Shown here one piece after another: positions 11,750 to 22,208 of a DNA stretch of 64,000 nucleotides. Source of the DNA: Cryptomeria japonica (lineage: Eukaryota > Streptophyta > Pinopsida > Cupressales > Cupressaceae); NCBI RefSeq assembly GCF_030272615.1, contig NC_081415.1:109078406-109142405 (forward strand). Reading direction: 5' to 3'. The position numbers and the translations under genes were made by a program. Below the pieces are notes generated by a model that did not search any database, was not told the DNA's origin, and saw nothing but the letters and a program-made list of their open reading frames with translations. Position 1 is the stretch's first letter, and each line of letters begins with the position of its first letter.

Positions 11750-12480
11750 ACCTTCAATGAGGGCAACAAAAGTTAGAAATAGATGGATGCCATGGAAGAA
11801 GAGTTGTAGCAGATTGAGAAGAATAAGACTTAGGAATTAGTCCCTAGATCAGAAGACAAGAACATTATTGGCACCCAATGGGTCTACCAAAATAAGATGA
11901 ATGAAGAAGGTAAAATTGTTAGGCATAAAGCTACACTTGTGTGAAAAGGTTACTCTCAAGTAGAGGGCATTGTTTTTGAAGAGACATTTGCACCAGTAGC
12001 TAGATTAGAAGCAATTAGAATGTTTCTAGCCTTTTCTGCCTACAAGGGTTATAAAGTATAACAAATGGATGTAAAATCTGCCTTCCTCAATGGAAATTTG
12101 GAAGAAGTGTACATGGAGCAACCAAAAGGGTTTTTGTTATATGATGATGAAACCTTTGTGTGCCGGTTGAAGAAAGCCCTGTATGGTTTAAAGCAAGCTC
12201 CTAGAGCATGGTATTCAAGACTAGATCAATACCTGAAGGAGTAAGGATTCAAAACGGGGAGTGCTGACAGCAAATTATACATCAAGAAAGATGGAAACCA
12301 CATGATCATTGTGGTTGTGTATGTATATGACATTATTTTTGGAGGCAACAAGGATACCCTTTGCAAAGAATTTTATGATCAAATGCAGTTAGAATTTGAG
12401 ATGTCAATGCTTGGATAATTGACATACTTCCTTGGTTTGCAGATATCATAATAAAATAAGGGAATCTTTATCTCACAAAC
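11750..12480 (+). pseudogene. Copia reverse transcriptase
   Basis: Typical blocks are readable: [76 protein letters not shown]. The catalytic YVDD is YVYD at 12320-12331 (Asp to Tyr), and several stops interrupt the frame. The order integrase before RT confirms Copia. Confidence 0.85.
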
Positions 12481-12496
12481 CAAGTATGCAAAGGAT

Positions 12497-13275
12497 ATGT
12501 TGAAGAAATTTCAAATGGAGGACTGCAAACCGGTAAGTACTCCCATGGTGACTGGAAGCAAATTAAGCAAGAATAATGAATCACCGGTGGTGGATCAGAC
12601 ATTGTATAGATCCATGATAGGTAGCTTATCGTATCTTACTATTTCTAGACTGAACATAGTGCAGGCCATGTGCATGGTGGCTAGATTTCAAGCTGCACCT
12701 AAGCAGTCATATATGAATGTTGTAAGCAAAACTTTTAGGTATTTGCAAGGAACACTTAGTTATGGATTGTGGTACCCTAAACAAGGGGAATTCCTCTTGG
12801 AAGCATATACTGATGCTGATTGGGCAGGTTGCATTGATGACCGAAAGAGCACAAGTGGTGGTGCATTCTTCCTAGGTGACTGGTTGGTCTCATGACATAG
12901 CAAGAAGCAACATTCGGTCTCCCTATCAATTGCTAAAGTAGAATACATTGTTGTTGCTACAAGCTGCTCTCAGGTGCTTTGGATGAGAAAACCCTCAAGG
13001 ACATATAGGTGGACATCTCTAATCCTATTCCTATACAGTGTGATAATTCTAGTGCCATCAACATATCAAAGAACCCGATGATGCATTCCAGGACAAAGCA
13101 TATAGCCATAAAGTATCATTTTCTCAGAGAGAAGATCGAAGGACAGGAAGTAAAGATGGATTATGTCCCTATAGGAGAACAAGTGGCAGACATTTTCACC
13201 AAACCATTGCCGATAAGCACTTTTGAGTACTTAAGTCAAAAGTTGGGAGTTTTTTCAACTACCTTATGCATTTAA
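12497..13275 (+). pseudogene. Copia RNase H domain
   Basis: Open for 132 codons from 12497, then, after breaks near 12893-13008, 88 codons to a TAA at 13273-13275. Recognisable blocks: STPMVTGSKL, YRSMIGSLSYL, YTDADWAGCIDDRKSTSGG, NPMMHSRTKHIAIKYHFLRE and ADIFTKPLP, which is the usual Copia pol C-terminus. It would degrade RNA in the RNA-DNA hybrid. Confidence 0.85.
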
Positions 13276-13407
13276 GTTAGTAAGGAGCTAATTGGTTCAA
13301 GGGGAGTTCATAGTAGTATCTATATCTCTTGAAACACATGTTGATCAGAGGGAAAGTTCAAGGTTGTATGTCTCAATACCGACTGCAATCCCTAAGAGAA
13401 TATTTGA

Positions 13408-13539
13408 CTAAGGGGGAGATAGGTATGATTCAAAGGGGGAGTATAAAATACCCTGGCCCTTTGTCATTATATCAAAGGGGGAGAAATTTACCGGTATGAA
13501 CTCTAGCAGTAAGTTGACATCAATGCCAAAGGGGGAGAT
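13408..13539 (+). promoter_or_regulatory. Array of four polypurine-tract copies
   Basis: AAGGGGGAG-type tracts occur at about 13410, 13432, 13475 and 13530; the last (AAAGGGGGAGAT) touches the 3' LTR. Multiple PPT copies before the 3' LTR are known in Sireviruses. Confidence 0.7.
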
Positions 13540-15220
13540 TGTTGGAATTATTAGTATTAAGTTGTTATTGATGTCAACTGGTTTGGCATGGTCACCGATG
13601 AGTAAGAAGTGGTGACCGGTATAAGAGAAGTAAGACATGATGATGTCAATCCATATGTGAGTAAGAAGACAAAAGGAAGGTTACCGGTACACATGAATTG
13701 TGTCATCTACTAGTAAAATAGGCTCAACGATAAGGCAATCAAGAAAGAAAACGAAGAACTAAAGGATGTAAACTGATATACTTAGAGAAGATTAATGCTG
13801 TGAGTAAATGGACTGAGTAGTAGGAGCAACATGTTTGATGAAAGGCCAAGTTGACCCACCGACAAAGAAGAGGTTTGTAGGTATCAAGGCTCACCTGTGG
13901 AGTTAGGCTATACCGGTAAGGTGAGTTGATCCGATAGTCAATCTTGGTCAATGAAGAATGTCAAACCAACATAGAAAACCAGGCAGAGGTGGATGTCGAC
14001 AAAGATGACAGCTGGAAGCCAGGTGGTGATAGTACATAGGTCGGTGAAGTGTGCATTGATGGAACAGTCAGCAAGAAGGTCAACTTTTATGAATAACCCA
14101 CAAGTCATGGGACAATGCCAGAAGATTGTGGCTCGAGGAAAACAAGCTGGCAAGTGATTGAACTTATCCTGCAAGAAGATCTGATCTTCGTACCTATTCG
14201 CTGAAGGAAACAACTAAGCCATTAATGGCGTGTGATAGAGAAACATAGAAAAGCATGGTGCAGACCTCCAGATATAGAAAACACACATTGGAATGCGAGG
14301 TGTTGGTGGTGTTGATCGATGCCATGAAGATAATCTCTTTGGAAAAGAAGATCGAATCAAATCCAATACGGATCAAGTTGGTGAAGGTAAAACCTAACAC
14401 GACACTATTCGAATGCTATTTTGGTGGGAACCCTAGATGATAAATATGTGAGCTTGAGACAAAAATCTATGGATGTTTGATGCGAAGAGTGAGAGAGAAG
14501 AGAGATTGAGCAAGGAGAAAGATCATCTTCCTTAGAGTTTATTCTAAGAAATTTGTAGAGTGAGTTAGCAGGTGAACCGGTGAGAGGGTCTAACCGATAG
14601 AGACAAAGTAACTGATAAACTGTTGTAGGTCTAACAGTTAAGCTAACCGGTGAGGTGTGATTGGTCAAGAAGGCATCTGAGAGTGACATAGTGCGGTGTG
14701 AGGTTGAGGGAGAAAGAAGAGAGGCTAGGAGTAATCAGTGAGTGATCAGAGAGATTAATTTGATAACCGATAGTGTGAGAACCAATGAAGAAGAGGATAT
14801 TGTTAACCGACATAAATTCAATGTTCAAGTGTTGCAGAACTCATTTGCAACCAGTTGCTATAACTGTATCTAATTTGTATTTCATTATACACACTGAGTT
14901 GGAGCTTGGTGCAGGGGTTGATGCTCCTTGGGTTGGTGCCCTAAATCATTGTAATCCATTATTTCACTTGTGAGGTTGTATTGGAGCAGTAGACTCCAAC
15001 AACATTTCCCACCGAGGTTTTTCCCATATTGGGTTTTCCTCATTTATCTGGTGTTGTGGGTTATATTTGCGTGTTTGCCTCTTTTGGATATCTATATTTG
15101 TCTTATAGGTTTGATTGTTTAGTGCTTAGGGTAATAACAGGTATTCAAAGGTTGTTTAAAATGAAAAGAATTTAGGAACCACCGATTTACCCCCCTCTTA
15201 GTGGTACATTATGTTCAACA
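13540..15220 (+). repeat. 3' LTR of the Copia element
   Basis: 1681 bp, TGTTGG...TTCAACA. It keeps the terminal TG lost in the 5' copy. The TATA box of the 5' copy reads TATAGAAA here. It has a short extra segment near 13597-13620 relative to the 5' copy. Confidence 0.88.
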
Positions 15221-15309
15221 CCCTACCTATGTATCTCCTTCCCTAGGTCTATCACTCCCTCCATAGTATTCCCTAAAACCTATACCCTACAAAAATTATA
15301 TACCCTAAA
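15221..15309 (+). repeat. Satellite remnant with telomere-like CCCTAAACCCTA
   Basis: After a pyrimidine-rich start that continues the array cut by the Copia insertion, the sequence has degenerate CCCTAAACCCTATACC copies. Similar islands occur at 15618-15715 and 16765-16890. Confidence 0.6.
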
Positions 15310-17660
15310 CCCTATACCAGAGAGATAGAGAGAGATAGAGAGAGAGGTGTAAGGAGGGATAAGTTAGATACCTATAGGGGAGAGAGAGGTGGGTAATGAT
15401 ACAGGGATGTAGATGTAGAGAGGGAGGAAGGGAGAAACCTAAAGTGTAGAGAGAGAGGTTGGGAGGGAGAGATGATGACCTAGACAATGGAGGGAGAGAA
15501 TAAGAGATGGAGATTAAATATGAGAGAGTGAAGTAGGGAGAGATGTGGGGGTAATGAGGGAGAGAGGATGGAGAGGGAGAGACGTAGAGAGAGAGAGAGA
15601 GAATTATCAATACAACTAGTACCCTCAACCCTATGTACCCTAAACCCTTTACCATCAATCTTGAACCCTATACCCTAAACCTTATATCCTAAAACCTATT
15701 ATCTAAACCCTATACATGGGAGAGAGAAGAGGGGAGGGAAGAATAAAGAGAAAGAGAGAGCAAAGGAGGGAGAGAGATGTGGTTAGGGATTGACTAAGAG
15801 ACATAGAGAGGGAAGAGATTGAGAGGTAAGGGCAAGAGAGAGAGAGAGAGGTAAGTTCACAAAGAGAGAAAAATGGGTAAGGAGGCAGAGAGGAAATAAC
15901 TAGAGAGGAGAGAGATATAGAGGTGAGAAACCTAGAGCCTAGGAAGAGAGGAGTGATAAACCTAGGGTTGGGAGATAGAGGCGAGGGAGATAGATGGGGA
16001 GAGAGAGGTGGGCAGTGATACAAAGAGGGAGAGATAGAGAGGTAAAGATGGAGAGAGAGAGAGAGGCATAGGAATGGAGAGAGAGGTTGGGAGGGAGAGG
16101 TAGTGATCACGATAATGGAGATAAATAATAAGAGGAGAAGAGAGATGGAGGGAGGAAATGATAGATATTGAGATAAGGAGGGAAGGTGAGAGAGAGAAGG
16201 TAGGAGAGGCCTATATAGGGGAGAGAGAGAAGAAAGAGATAGAGAGAAGAGAGGGAGAGTAATAGTTCTAGAGTTTAGGGGAGATAAAGAGGTGAGGGGA
16301 TAGAAAAGTGAAGGAGAGAGTTTATAAAGGGAGAGGGATAAGGGGTGAAAGAGAGAGAGGTGAAGAGGGGGAGAGAGAATTAGAGAGGGTATATATAGAT
16401 AGGTGAGATACCTAGAGGGTGAGAGAGAGGTTAGATACCTAAATGGGAGAGAGAGGGAAGAGATAGATAGAGTGGATTAGAGAGAGGTGCCTAATGAGAC
16501 ATGGATGGAGAGGTATATATGTGAAGAGGGAGGGAGGGAGAAACCTAGAAAGGGGAGAGAGGGAGAGAGAGAGGGTAGGAGGGAGAGTTGATGACACAGA
16601 CAATAGAGACAGAGAGAGAATAAAGAGGGAGAGAGTATAAAAGAGAGTAGGGGAGGGAGATAGATATGAGGGTAAGAAGGGATGCGTATGTATAGAGGGA
16701 GGGAGAGACCTAGAGAGGGGAGAGAGTTGAGAGAAGACAAAAAGATGAAAGTATCTAAATAGGATATACCCTCAACCTTGTACCATCAATTTGGTACAAT
16801 AAACCCTATACCAATGCCCTCAACCCTAAAACCAATATCCTCAACCCTATACCTAAATCCTATATCATACTCTCTATTCCCTAAATCTTATTCAAGGGAG
16901 GGAGAGAGGAAATGAGAGAGATAAAAACAAAGATGAAGTGAGGGATAAGGAGGGAGGGATGGAGAGGTAGAAAGGGTGTGATTGGGAGACCTAGAGAGGG
17001 GAGAGATAGAAAGGTGAGGGAGAGATACACATTTATAAAGAGATAAAGAGGGGTAAGGATGAAAGGAGAGAGGTGGAGAGGGAGGTAAATAACTAGAGAG
17101 GGGAGAGATATACGTCCTAAAGCCTAGGGAGAGAGGGGTGAGAGCCATAGGAGAGAGATAGAGTGATAGAGATATAGGGGGGAAAGAGGTTGGTAATGAG
17201 ATAGGGAGGGAGAGGTAGAGAGGTAAAGATGGAGGGAAGGAGAGACCTAGGGGTGGGGAAAGAGAGGGTGGGAGGGAGAAGTAGTGATCAAGAAAATATA
17301 GAGAGAGTGAAGAGAAACAATAAGAGAGAGATAGAAGAAGAGGGAGGGAGGGAGGGATAGATATGGGGGTAAGGAGGGAAGGTGAGGTAGAGAGGGAGAG
17401 ATGGTGGGAGAGAAATGGAGAAATAGATATAGGGAGAGAGTGAGGGGGACGTGTGTAAGGAGAGAGGAGACATATTTTAGTGAGTAAAGGGAAAGAGAGA
17501 GAGGTAGAGAGGTTGTGATAGATCTTGGGGGATAGAAAAGGGAGTGAGATAGAAAGAGGTTGAAAGGGGACATAGAAAGAGTGATAGAGAGAGATCTATA
17601 GGTCTTGAGTTTGGGGGTGATAAAGAGAGTGAGATAGAGCGAGTGAGAGAATATTGATAG
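15310..17660 (+). repeat. Purine-rich satellite array with CCCTAAA-like islands
   Basis: About 2.3 kb dominated by AGAGAGGG phrases, with recurring GAGACCTAGAG(A/G)GG and AGAGAGGTGGG. It is the reverse complement family of the pyrimidine array at 5476-6138. Two islands (15618-15715, 16765-16890) with CCCTAAACC/CCCTCAACC separate three purine blocks. Long minus-strand frames here are low-complexity artefacts. Confidence 0.85.
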
Positions 17661-17920
17661 GAGCATGTTGATTAAGTAAATTTGGCTAAGTTCAAAAATT
17701 ATATGATCGTCTAAAACCTAGAATCTACATTACAACTCCTAGAGATCTAACACCACTCTCAAACATCCAACCAATATATACATAAAATATAACTTAAAGT
17801 ATTAGATACTTAGATTTTACATTTCATGTATATATTATTCTTCAAGGATTGGGTATAACTTGTGTCCAAACTAGAACATTTACCCATTCATAATATCTAC
17901 AACTTTCCAAAGCAAAAAAT
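17661..17920. other. AT-rich spacer, nothing recognised
   Basis: No frame over 60 codons and no motif was recognised between the purine array and the dyad cluster. Confidence 0.5.
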
Positions 17921-18140
17921 TTGGCGAGTGCCAAATGTGGTGCTCACCAAATGCAAAAAGTGCACTTTACACATTTGGCAAGCACCAAATTTGATGCGCA
18001 CCAAATGCAAAAAGTGCATTTTTCACATTTGGTGAGTGCCAAATTTAACGTTTGCCACATGTGAAAAGTGCACATTTTTAATTTAGCGAGCACCAAATAG
18101 GGCAAGCATCATATTTGGTGCTTGCCAAATCATTTGCATT
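17921..18140. repeat. Cluster of imperfect dyads TTTGG(C/T)(A/G)AG(C/T)(A/G)CCAAA
   Basis: Four to five degenerate units of roughly 55 bp combine TTTGGCAAGCACCAAA-like words with GCAAAAAGTGCA. TTTGGCAAGCACCAAA at 17974-17989 and TTTGGTGCTTGCCAAA at 18114-18129 are exact reverse complements, so the block could fold into a large hairpin. Confidence 0.7.
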
Positions 18141-19029
18141 GAAAAATACCAACTCTTTGGGTTGACTTTGCTTTGGGCATCCAATCCAAAGGTTTGAAGG
18201 ACCATTATGCTACTGACATGTTTCTATGAAAAGATAAAAAGTGGCACCTTTTTGGTACCATATCTTTGTGCACTTACCCAAAATAGCCCTTGATGTTCAA
18301 CATCTTTAGAACCTACTTGATCATTAGGTATACATTCCATGTACTATTATGAAGGTATCACCCTCTTTTCCTTCTTATGATAGAGTGCCTCCACTAGGAT
18401 GTGGTGTAGTAGAACAGGTATTCTCATAGTTGCTACAAAGCCCTTTCTTCACCACTAACTAGGAAACTATAAATTAGACGTATTGGTAGATAGAGTGACT
18501 AGTTGCCACCTACTTTAGTCTTAAAGGCATGGGTGGTCCTACAATCAATTAGGGCAAGTTTTCTTTCTTGACACATATAATCTCTCCATGTTAAAGAGTG
18601 CTTAAATTCCATCATGCACATGTGAGATTCTTAATTGTATAATGTTCTTCAAGTGGGAGAATACACTACTTTCATTGGTTGGAAGCCAACAAAAGAAGTA
18701 AAATGCTTGCTTGATAGAGGGTGGGTTAACCTTGATCATTAGTACCCCACTCCCAAGGTTAGTTTTATAACACTTGTTACTTTATAATTATTATTTTTTA
18801 TAAACTTTAAACATGCCACTTACATGACTATTTTATTTTTGGTGCCATGATCATTGTGAATTTTTTCTTTTTGGGGGTCACTTATTATTTGATATTTAAT
18901 TTAGTTTTAAGCCCCAATTCCATGACACTCACTATATTTTTTTTAAGAGTAGCTATACAATTTTTACTTTAACTTTAATATATTTTTTTTCATTTTATTA
19001 TGCTTGGTAAACTTTTTAACTTGATTGGT
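18141..19029. other. AT-rich low-copy sequence, no gene seen
   Basis: Six-frame reading gives only short frames, and no transposon protein or RNA motif is visible. Confidence 0.5.
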
Positions 19030-19036
19030 GACACTA

Positions 19037-19243
19037 GCACGACATGCCCTTCGGCTCCATGTGAAATGCTTTTGACCCAAAGCTATGAATCGAAGGCCAC
19101 AAATGGGGGAATTCATCCCCACACTTCACTTGTTCAAACCCACAAGCGAAAGGGCCCAGTGTAGCCACAAGGCCTGCAAGCACAATGGCCCAATAGGGGT
19201 TTGAACCTTGGTGGCCACTTCACCAACAAAGTGTTTTAAACAC
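19037..19243 (-). mobile_element. Possible tRNA-derived SINE
   Basis: A 207 bp block, more GC-rich than its surroundings, is flanked by GACACTA-GCAC (19030) and GACACTA-CAC (19244), which look like a target duplication. On the minus strand GGTTCAAACCCC, about 50 bp in, fits an RNA polymerase III B box. The A box is poor, and no poly(A) or poly(T) tail is evident. Confidence 0.3.
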
Positions 19244-19250
19244 GACACTA

Positions 19251-20315
19251 CACATCTAAAGACACTTTAACTTTAATGTAACTCTAATTAAAAAATAACA
19301 TTTTATATTCAAAATGATAAGACCAACTCTAAACAAAAGTATTGTCGTATCTAGACTCAATTGCTATGAGGAATGACCAAATCAAACCATGGGAGTACTA
19401 ATTATGGTAAATTTCCATATATTTGTAGGGGTAAATGTTCCCTTAGATTGGGCTTAGAAATTTTCACATCAATTGGGTAAGTCATTATTTAAGATAGGGT
19501 GCTAGGCTTTTAATAAGAAAAGCTTAAACAAATAAACCATAGGCCCATTTGAGATAACTTACAAATAAGATTTATAAATATATTTGTAACTAAGTGGTGT
19601 TTTCAGAATATGTCAAATTATGTGATGATTTTGAGATTCAATTATGTAGCTCTTGAATCAATCTCATTGACCAATATTTTATAGTTAGGAATCACAAGAA
19701 TCCATGTGAATCCATCTCTCATGAACATGAATTGTCCACTTGTACACATTACATCTAGTTGATGCTCACACCTCGCTTACAAAAATAAAGTATTAACACT
19801 TCTTAGAAGGTCACACATCCTAATACTTCTTTCACACAAACATTCTTAACCATCTATTTTTCTTAAAACTCAAATCCACTATAAATATTTATTTTCAATA
19901 AGATAAACTAAAACAAATAAACAAATAAACAAATAAAAAATAAAAGAAAATTATTTTAAAATTTACATAATATAATAAATATTCCTTATAAAGATCTAAA
20001 ATATCTTTTAGCATTATTTTTGTGAAAAGATTCCTAAAAATTATTCATGGAGGACCGAGTCTCCCACTTAAACAATTGGTACATTGACTCTTTTATATCA
20101 GCCCTATTCATAGAACCAACGGCCAATGTATTAGGTGCATAATATTACCTTGGTTTTATAAATATTCTAATCTTATATATGCAATGGCCAACATTGGTAG
20201 TGGGTTTACGAATATTCTAATCTTATCTCTTTAAAGAATCAATCCCCCCAAATCTCCTAAACTCCACTTGCCTTCAGATTAAGCGTACATTTTAACTCAT
20301 CCAACTAACCACAGT
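19251..20315. other. AT-rich intergenic sequence
   Basis: No gene or repeat boundary recognised. A short AAAC-AAATAAAC simple repeat lies near 19910-19940. Confidence 0.5.
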
Positions 20316-20751
20316 TTGACGGATCCTGGGACCATTTTGGCCAAAGAAACCAGAAAACCATCTGCCATTAGATAACAGTAAGTAATTTTAGTTTAAGATT
20401 ACTAAGCCAGTGAAACAGATACACTGTCAGAGATGCAATAACATACTTAAGCTGAGAGCTATATTAGACTCATTCATGCCAATACCAGGGATTATTTGAA
20501 TGTCATATTTTCAAGACCAGCCATTGAAAATAGCATTTAGTGCTCTCTTATCTCGAGGTGGAATGTGATTCAAAATGTTGATATAAACAAAATCATATAT
20601 TCTAATTTAGAAACATAAACACGAATAAACACGAATAAAATGAGCTGTAGAAATCTTATCTCTTATTGCTAACAGTTATTCTAGATAATAGCTACAAACA
20701 TAGATATGATAAATATTTACCATTTTTTTGATATCATAAAAGCAAGTCTTT
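20316..20751. repeat. 436 bp tandem duplication, copy A
   Basis: Matches 20752-21186 with scattered substitutions; shared words include CCATTAGATA(A/C)CAGTAAGTAAT and GAAACAGATACACTGTCAGA, offset by 436 bp. Its right edge (GATATCATAAA.GCA...TGGGTTCT) matches the last codons and stop of the NIMIN-like gene. Confidence 0.85.
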
Positions 20752-21186
20752 TGATGGGTTCTGCAGACCACTTTGGCCAAAGAAACCAGAACACCATTTG
20801 CCATTAGATACCAGTAAGTAATTCTAATTAAGATTACTAAGCCAGTGAAACAGATACACTGTCAGAGATGCAATAACATACTTAGCTGAGAGATATATTA
20901 AACTCATTCATGACAGTTCTAGGGTTTATTTGAATGTCAGATTTTCATGACCTGATCATAACATTTCCAATGAACATGTCATTGGAAATAGCGTTGAGCT
21001 CTTTCCTTCTCATTTTCACAATGGATCATAGAATGTGATCCGAAATATTGATGTAAATAAAATCGCACATAATATAATCCAGAAACATAGAATGGATGGT
21101 GGAAATTTTATCTCTTTTTTTCTAAAAATTATTCTGGATAATAGCTATAAACATATATATAGTAGATGTTTACCATTTCTTTGATA
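20752..21186. repeat. 436 bp tandem duplication, copy B (3' flank of the NIMIN-like gene)
   Basis: Directly downstream of the minus-strand gene, so it would form its 3' untranslated and flanking sequence. It matches copy A throughout. Confidence 0.85.
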
Positions 21187-21612
21187 TCATAAAGGCAGGC
21201 CCATTGAACATGGGTTCTCAGATTCTCCCTCTAGATTCAGATCAAAAGCTGCAATAACCCTCTGGTGGTTGTTGTTGACGTTGTTCTCCTTTGAAGAACT
21301 CCTTTTGTTATCAACAATATTCTCTGGTGGGCTGCTTTCTCTCTTCCTCTTCATACATTTTCTAGTCTGCTCTTCCTCCAAATGAGATTGATAAGGATGA
21401 TGAACATTACTGTTAAAATCTTCCCACTGAAATGAGGACAACCATGTCTGAGAGATTTTCACTGAATCCCTTTTGTGGGTCTCTATCATTTCTCTCCTGT
21501 ACTTTTTCTCAGACTCAATCCTTTCAAGCAGAGCCATGAATTCTTGCACTTCATGTTCTCTTTCTCTTGTCTCAGGATTCTCCATTGCAGGCCCGCTTAA
21601 TTCAGATCGCAT
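21187..21612 (-). CDS. NIMIN/NRR-like NPR1-interacting protein
   Basis: A 141-residue intronless frame, the usual size and structure of NIMIN genes. Residues 21-34, EVQEFMALLERIES, resemble the (E)xFF(A/x)LL.xI segment by which NIMIN/NRR proteins bind NPR1. Residues 84-91 (RKCMKRKR) form a basic nuclear-localisation cluster. Residues 122-128 (AFDLNLE) form an EAR-type LxL repression motif near the C-terminus, as in the family. By family knowledge such proteins act in the nucleus to restrain NPR1/TGA-dependent salicylic-acid defence genes. I took the first ATG; Met10 is a possible alternative start. The frame is intact among dead transposons, which supports a real gene. The assignment rests on short motifs, so another small EAR-motif regulator is possible. 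Confidence 0.62.
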   Translation of the reverse strand: MRSELSGPAMENPETREREHEVQEFMALLERIESEKKYRREMIETHKRDSVKISQTWLSSFQWEDFNSNVHHPYQSHLEEEQTRKCMKRKRESSPPENIVDNKRSSSKENNVNNNHQRVIAAFDLNLEGESENPCSMGLPL

Positions 21613-22203
21613 TTAATAGATAATGAGAAAGGGGCTAAATTAAGGATATGGGTATGGAGTTTTTAACATGGTCCAAGAGAAAAAATGAGGAAAAAATTGA
21701 AATATTTTAAGGTGGGTATTGAAGAGACAATGGTATTCTTCTGTATCAGAAAACGTGCATGATGATGTAAGTTATATGACATAAGCAGCATCATCATGGT
21801 TTGACTGGTTTAGTGGATGACCTTTGGAAAACCCATTTACTATTGCAGGAAAACATAGCACGTTTGTGGAAAAATGGAGAAAAGATACTTAACATGTTTT
21901 GGAAGGTTATTTAAGGACTAAAGTGAGGTTCGCATGATGAAAAACAATAGTCATTTAGAATATGAAACCCTAAAATAATGAATATGAGAAGTGTGAAACC
22001 CTAGTACATTAGAATAATTGAAGTTAATGATATGTTAAATAATTTAAATATTATCTATCCCACTTACATCATTTGGCCCATTGTGATAAAAATGCTTAGT
22101 ATAATCATGCATTAGTAAATGATTATTTTTGTGTAAAGTCTAATTCATTTTAATATTTGTTATATTTGACAATTATATTTGTGTAGATAACTAAAATTGA
22201 CGT
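21613..22203 (-). promoter_or_regulatory. Presumed upstream region of the NIMIN-like gene
   Basis: No other gene is present. On the minus strand CATATAACTT near 21770-21780 could be a TATA element about 160 bp before the ATG. A W-box core TTGACT lies on the + strand at 21801-21806; WRKY sites are common in defence promoters. The right edge is cut by the Tat element at 22209. All of this is weak motif evidence. Confidence 0.3.
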
Positions 22204-22208
22204 ATTGT
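22204..22208. repeat. Target site duplication ATTGT (left)
   Basis: ATTGT directly before the 5' LTR equals ATTGT at 37980-37984 directly after the 3' LTR. Confidence 0.9.

Larger units (their letters stand above)
6144..15220 (+). mobile_element. Complete, inactive Copia LTR retrotransposon (Sirevirus-like)
   Basis: A 9.08 kb element bounded by related LTRs, with a tRNA-iMet-type primer site, gag, protease, integrase, RT, RNase H (Copia order) and a PPT array. Flanks are CCCTT at 6139-6143 and CCCTA at 15221-15225, a 5 bp target duplication with one change. It inserted into pyrimidine-rich satellite. Many nonsense codons, frameshifts and altered catalytic residues make it dead. A long gag with a coiled coil after the first zinc knuckle, plus several PPT copies, points to the Sirevirus (SIRE/Maximus) branch; that assignment is inference. 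Confidence 0.9.

Noticed and set aside
15221-16890. True telomere repeat
   Set aside because: CCCTAAA units are few, interrupted and mutated; at most telomere-like islands within satellite.
15305-17666. Many Ser/Leu/Pro-rich minus-strand frames
   Set aside because: Low-complexity translation of the purine array; the mirror frames in 5476-6175 are the same artefact.
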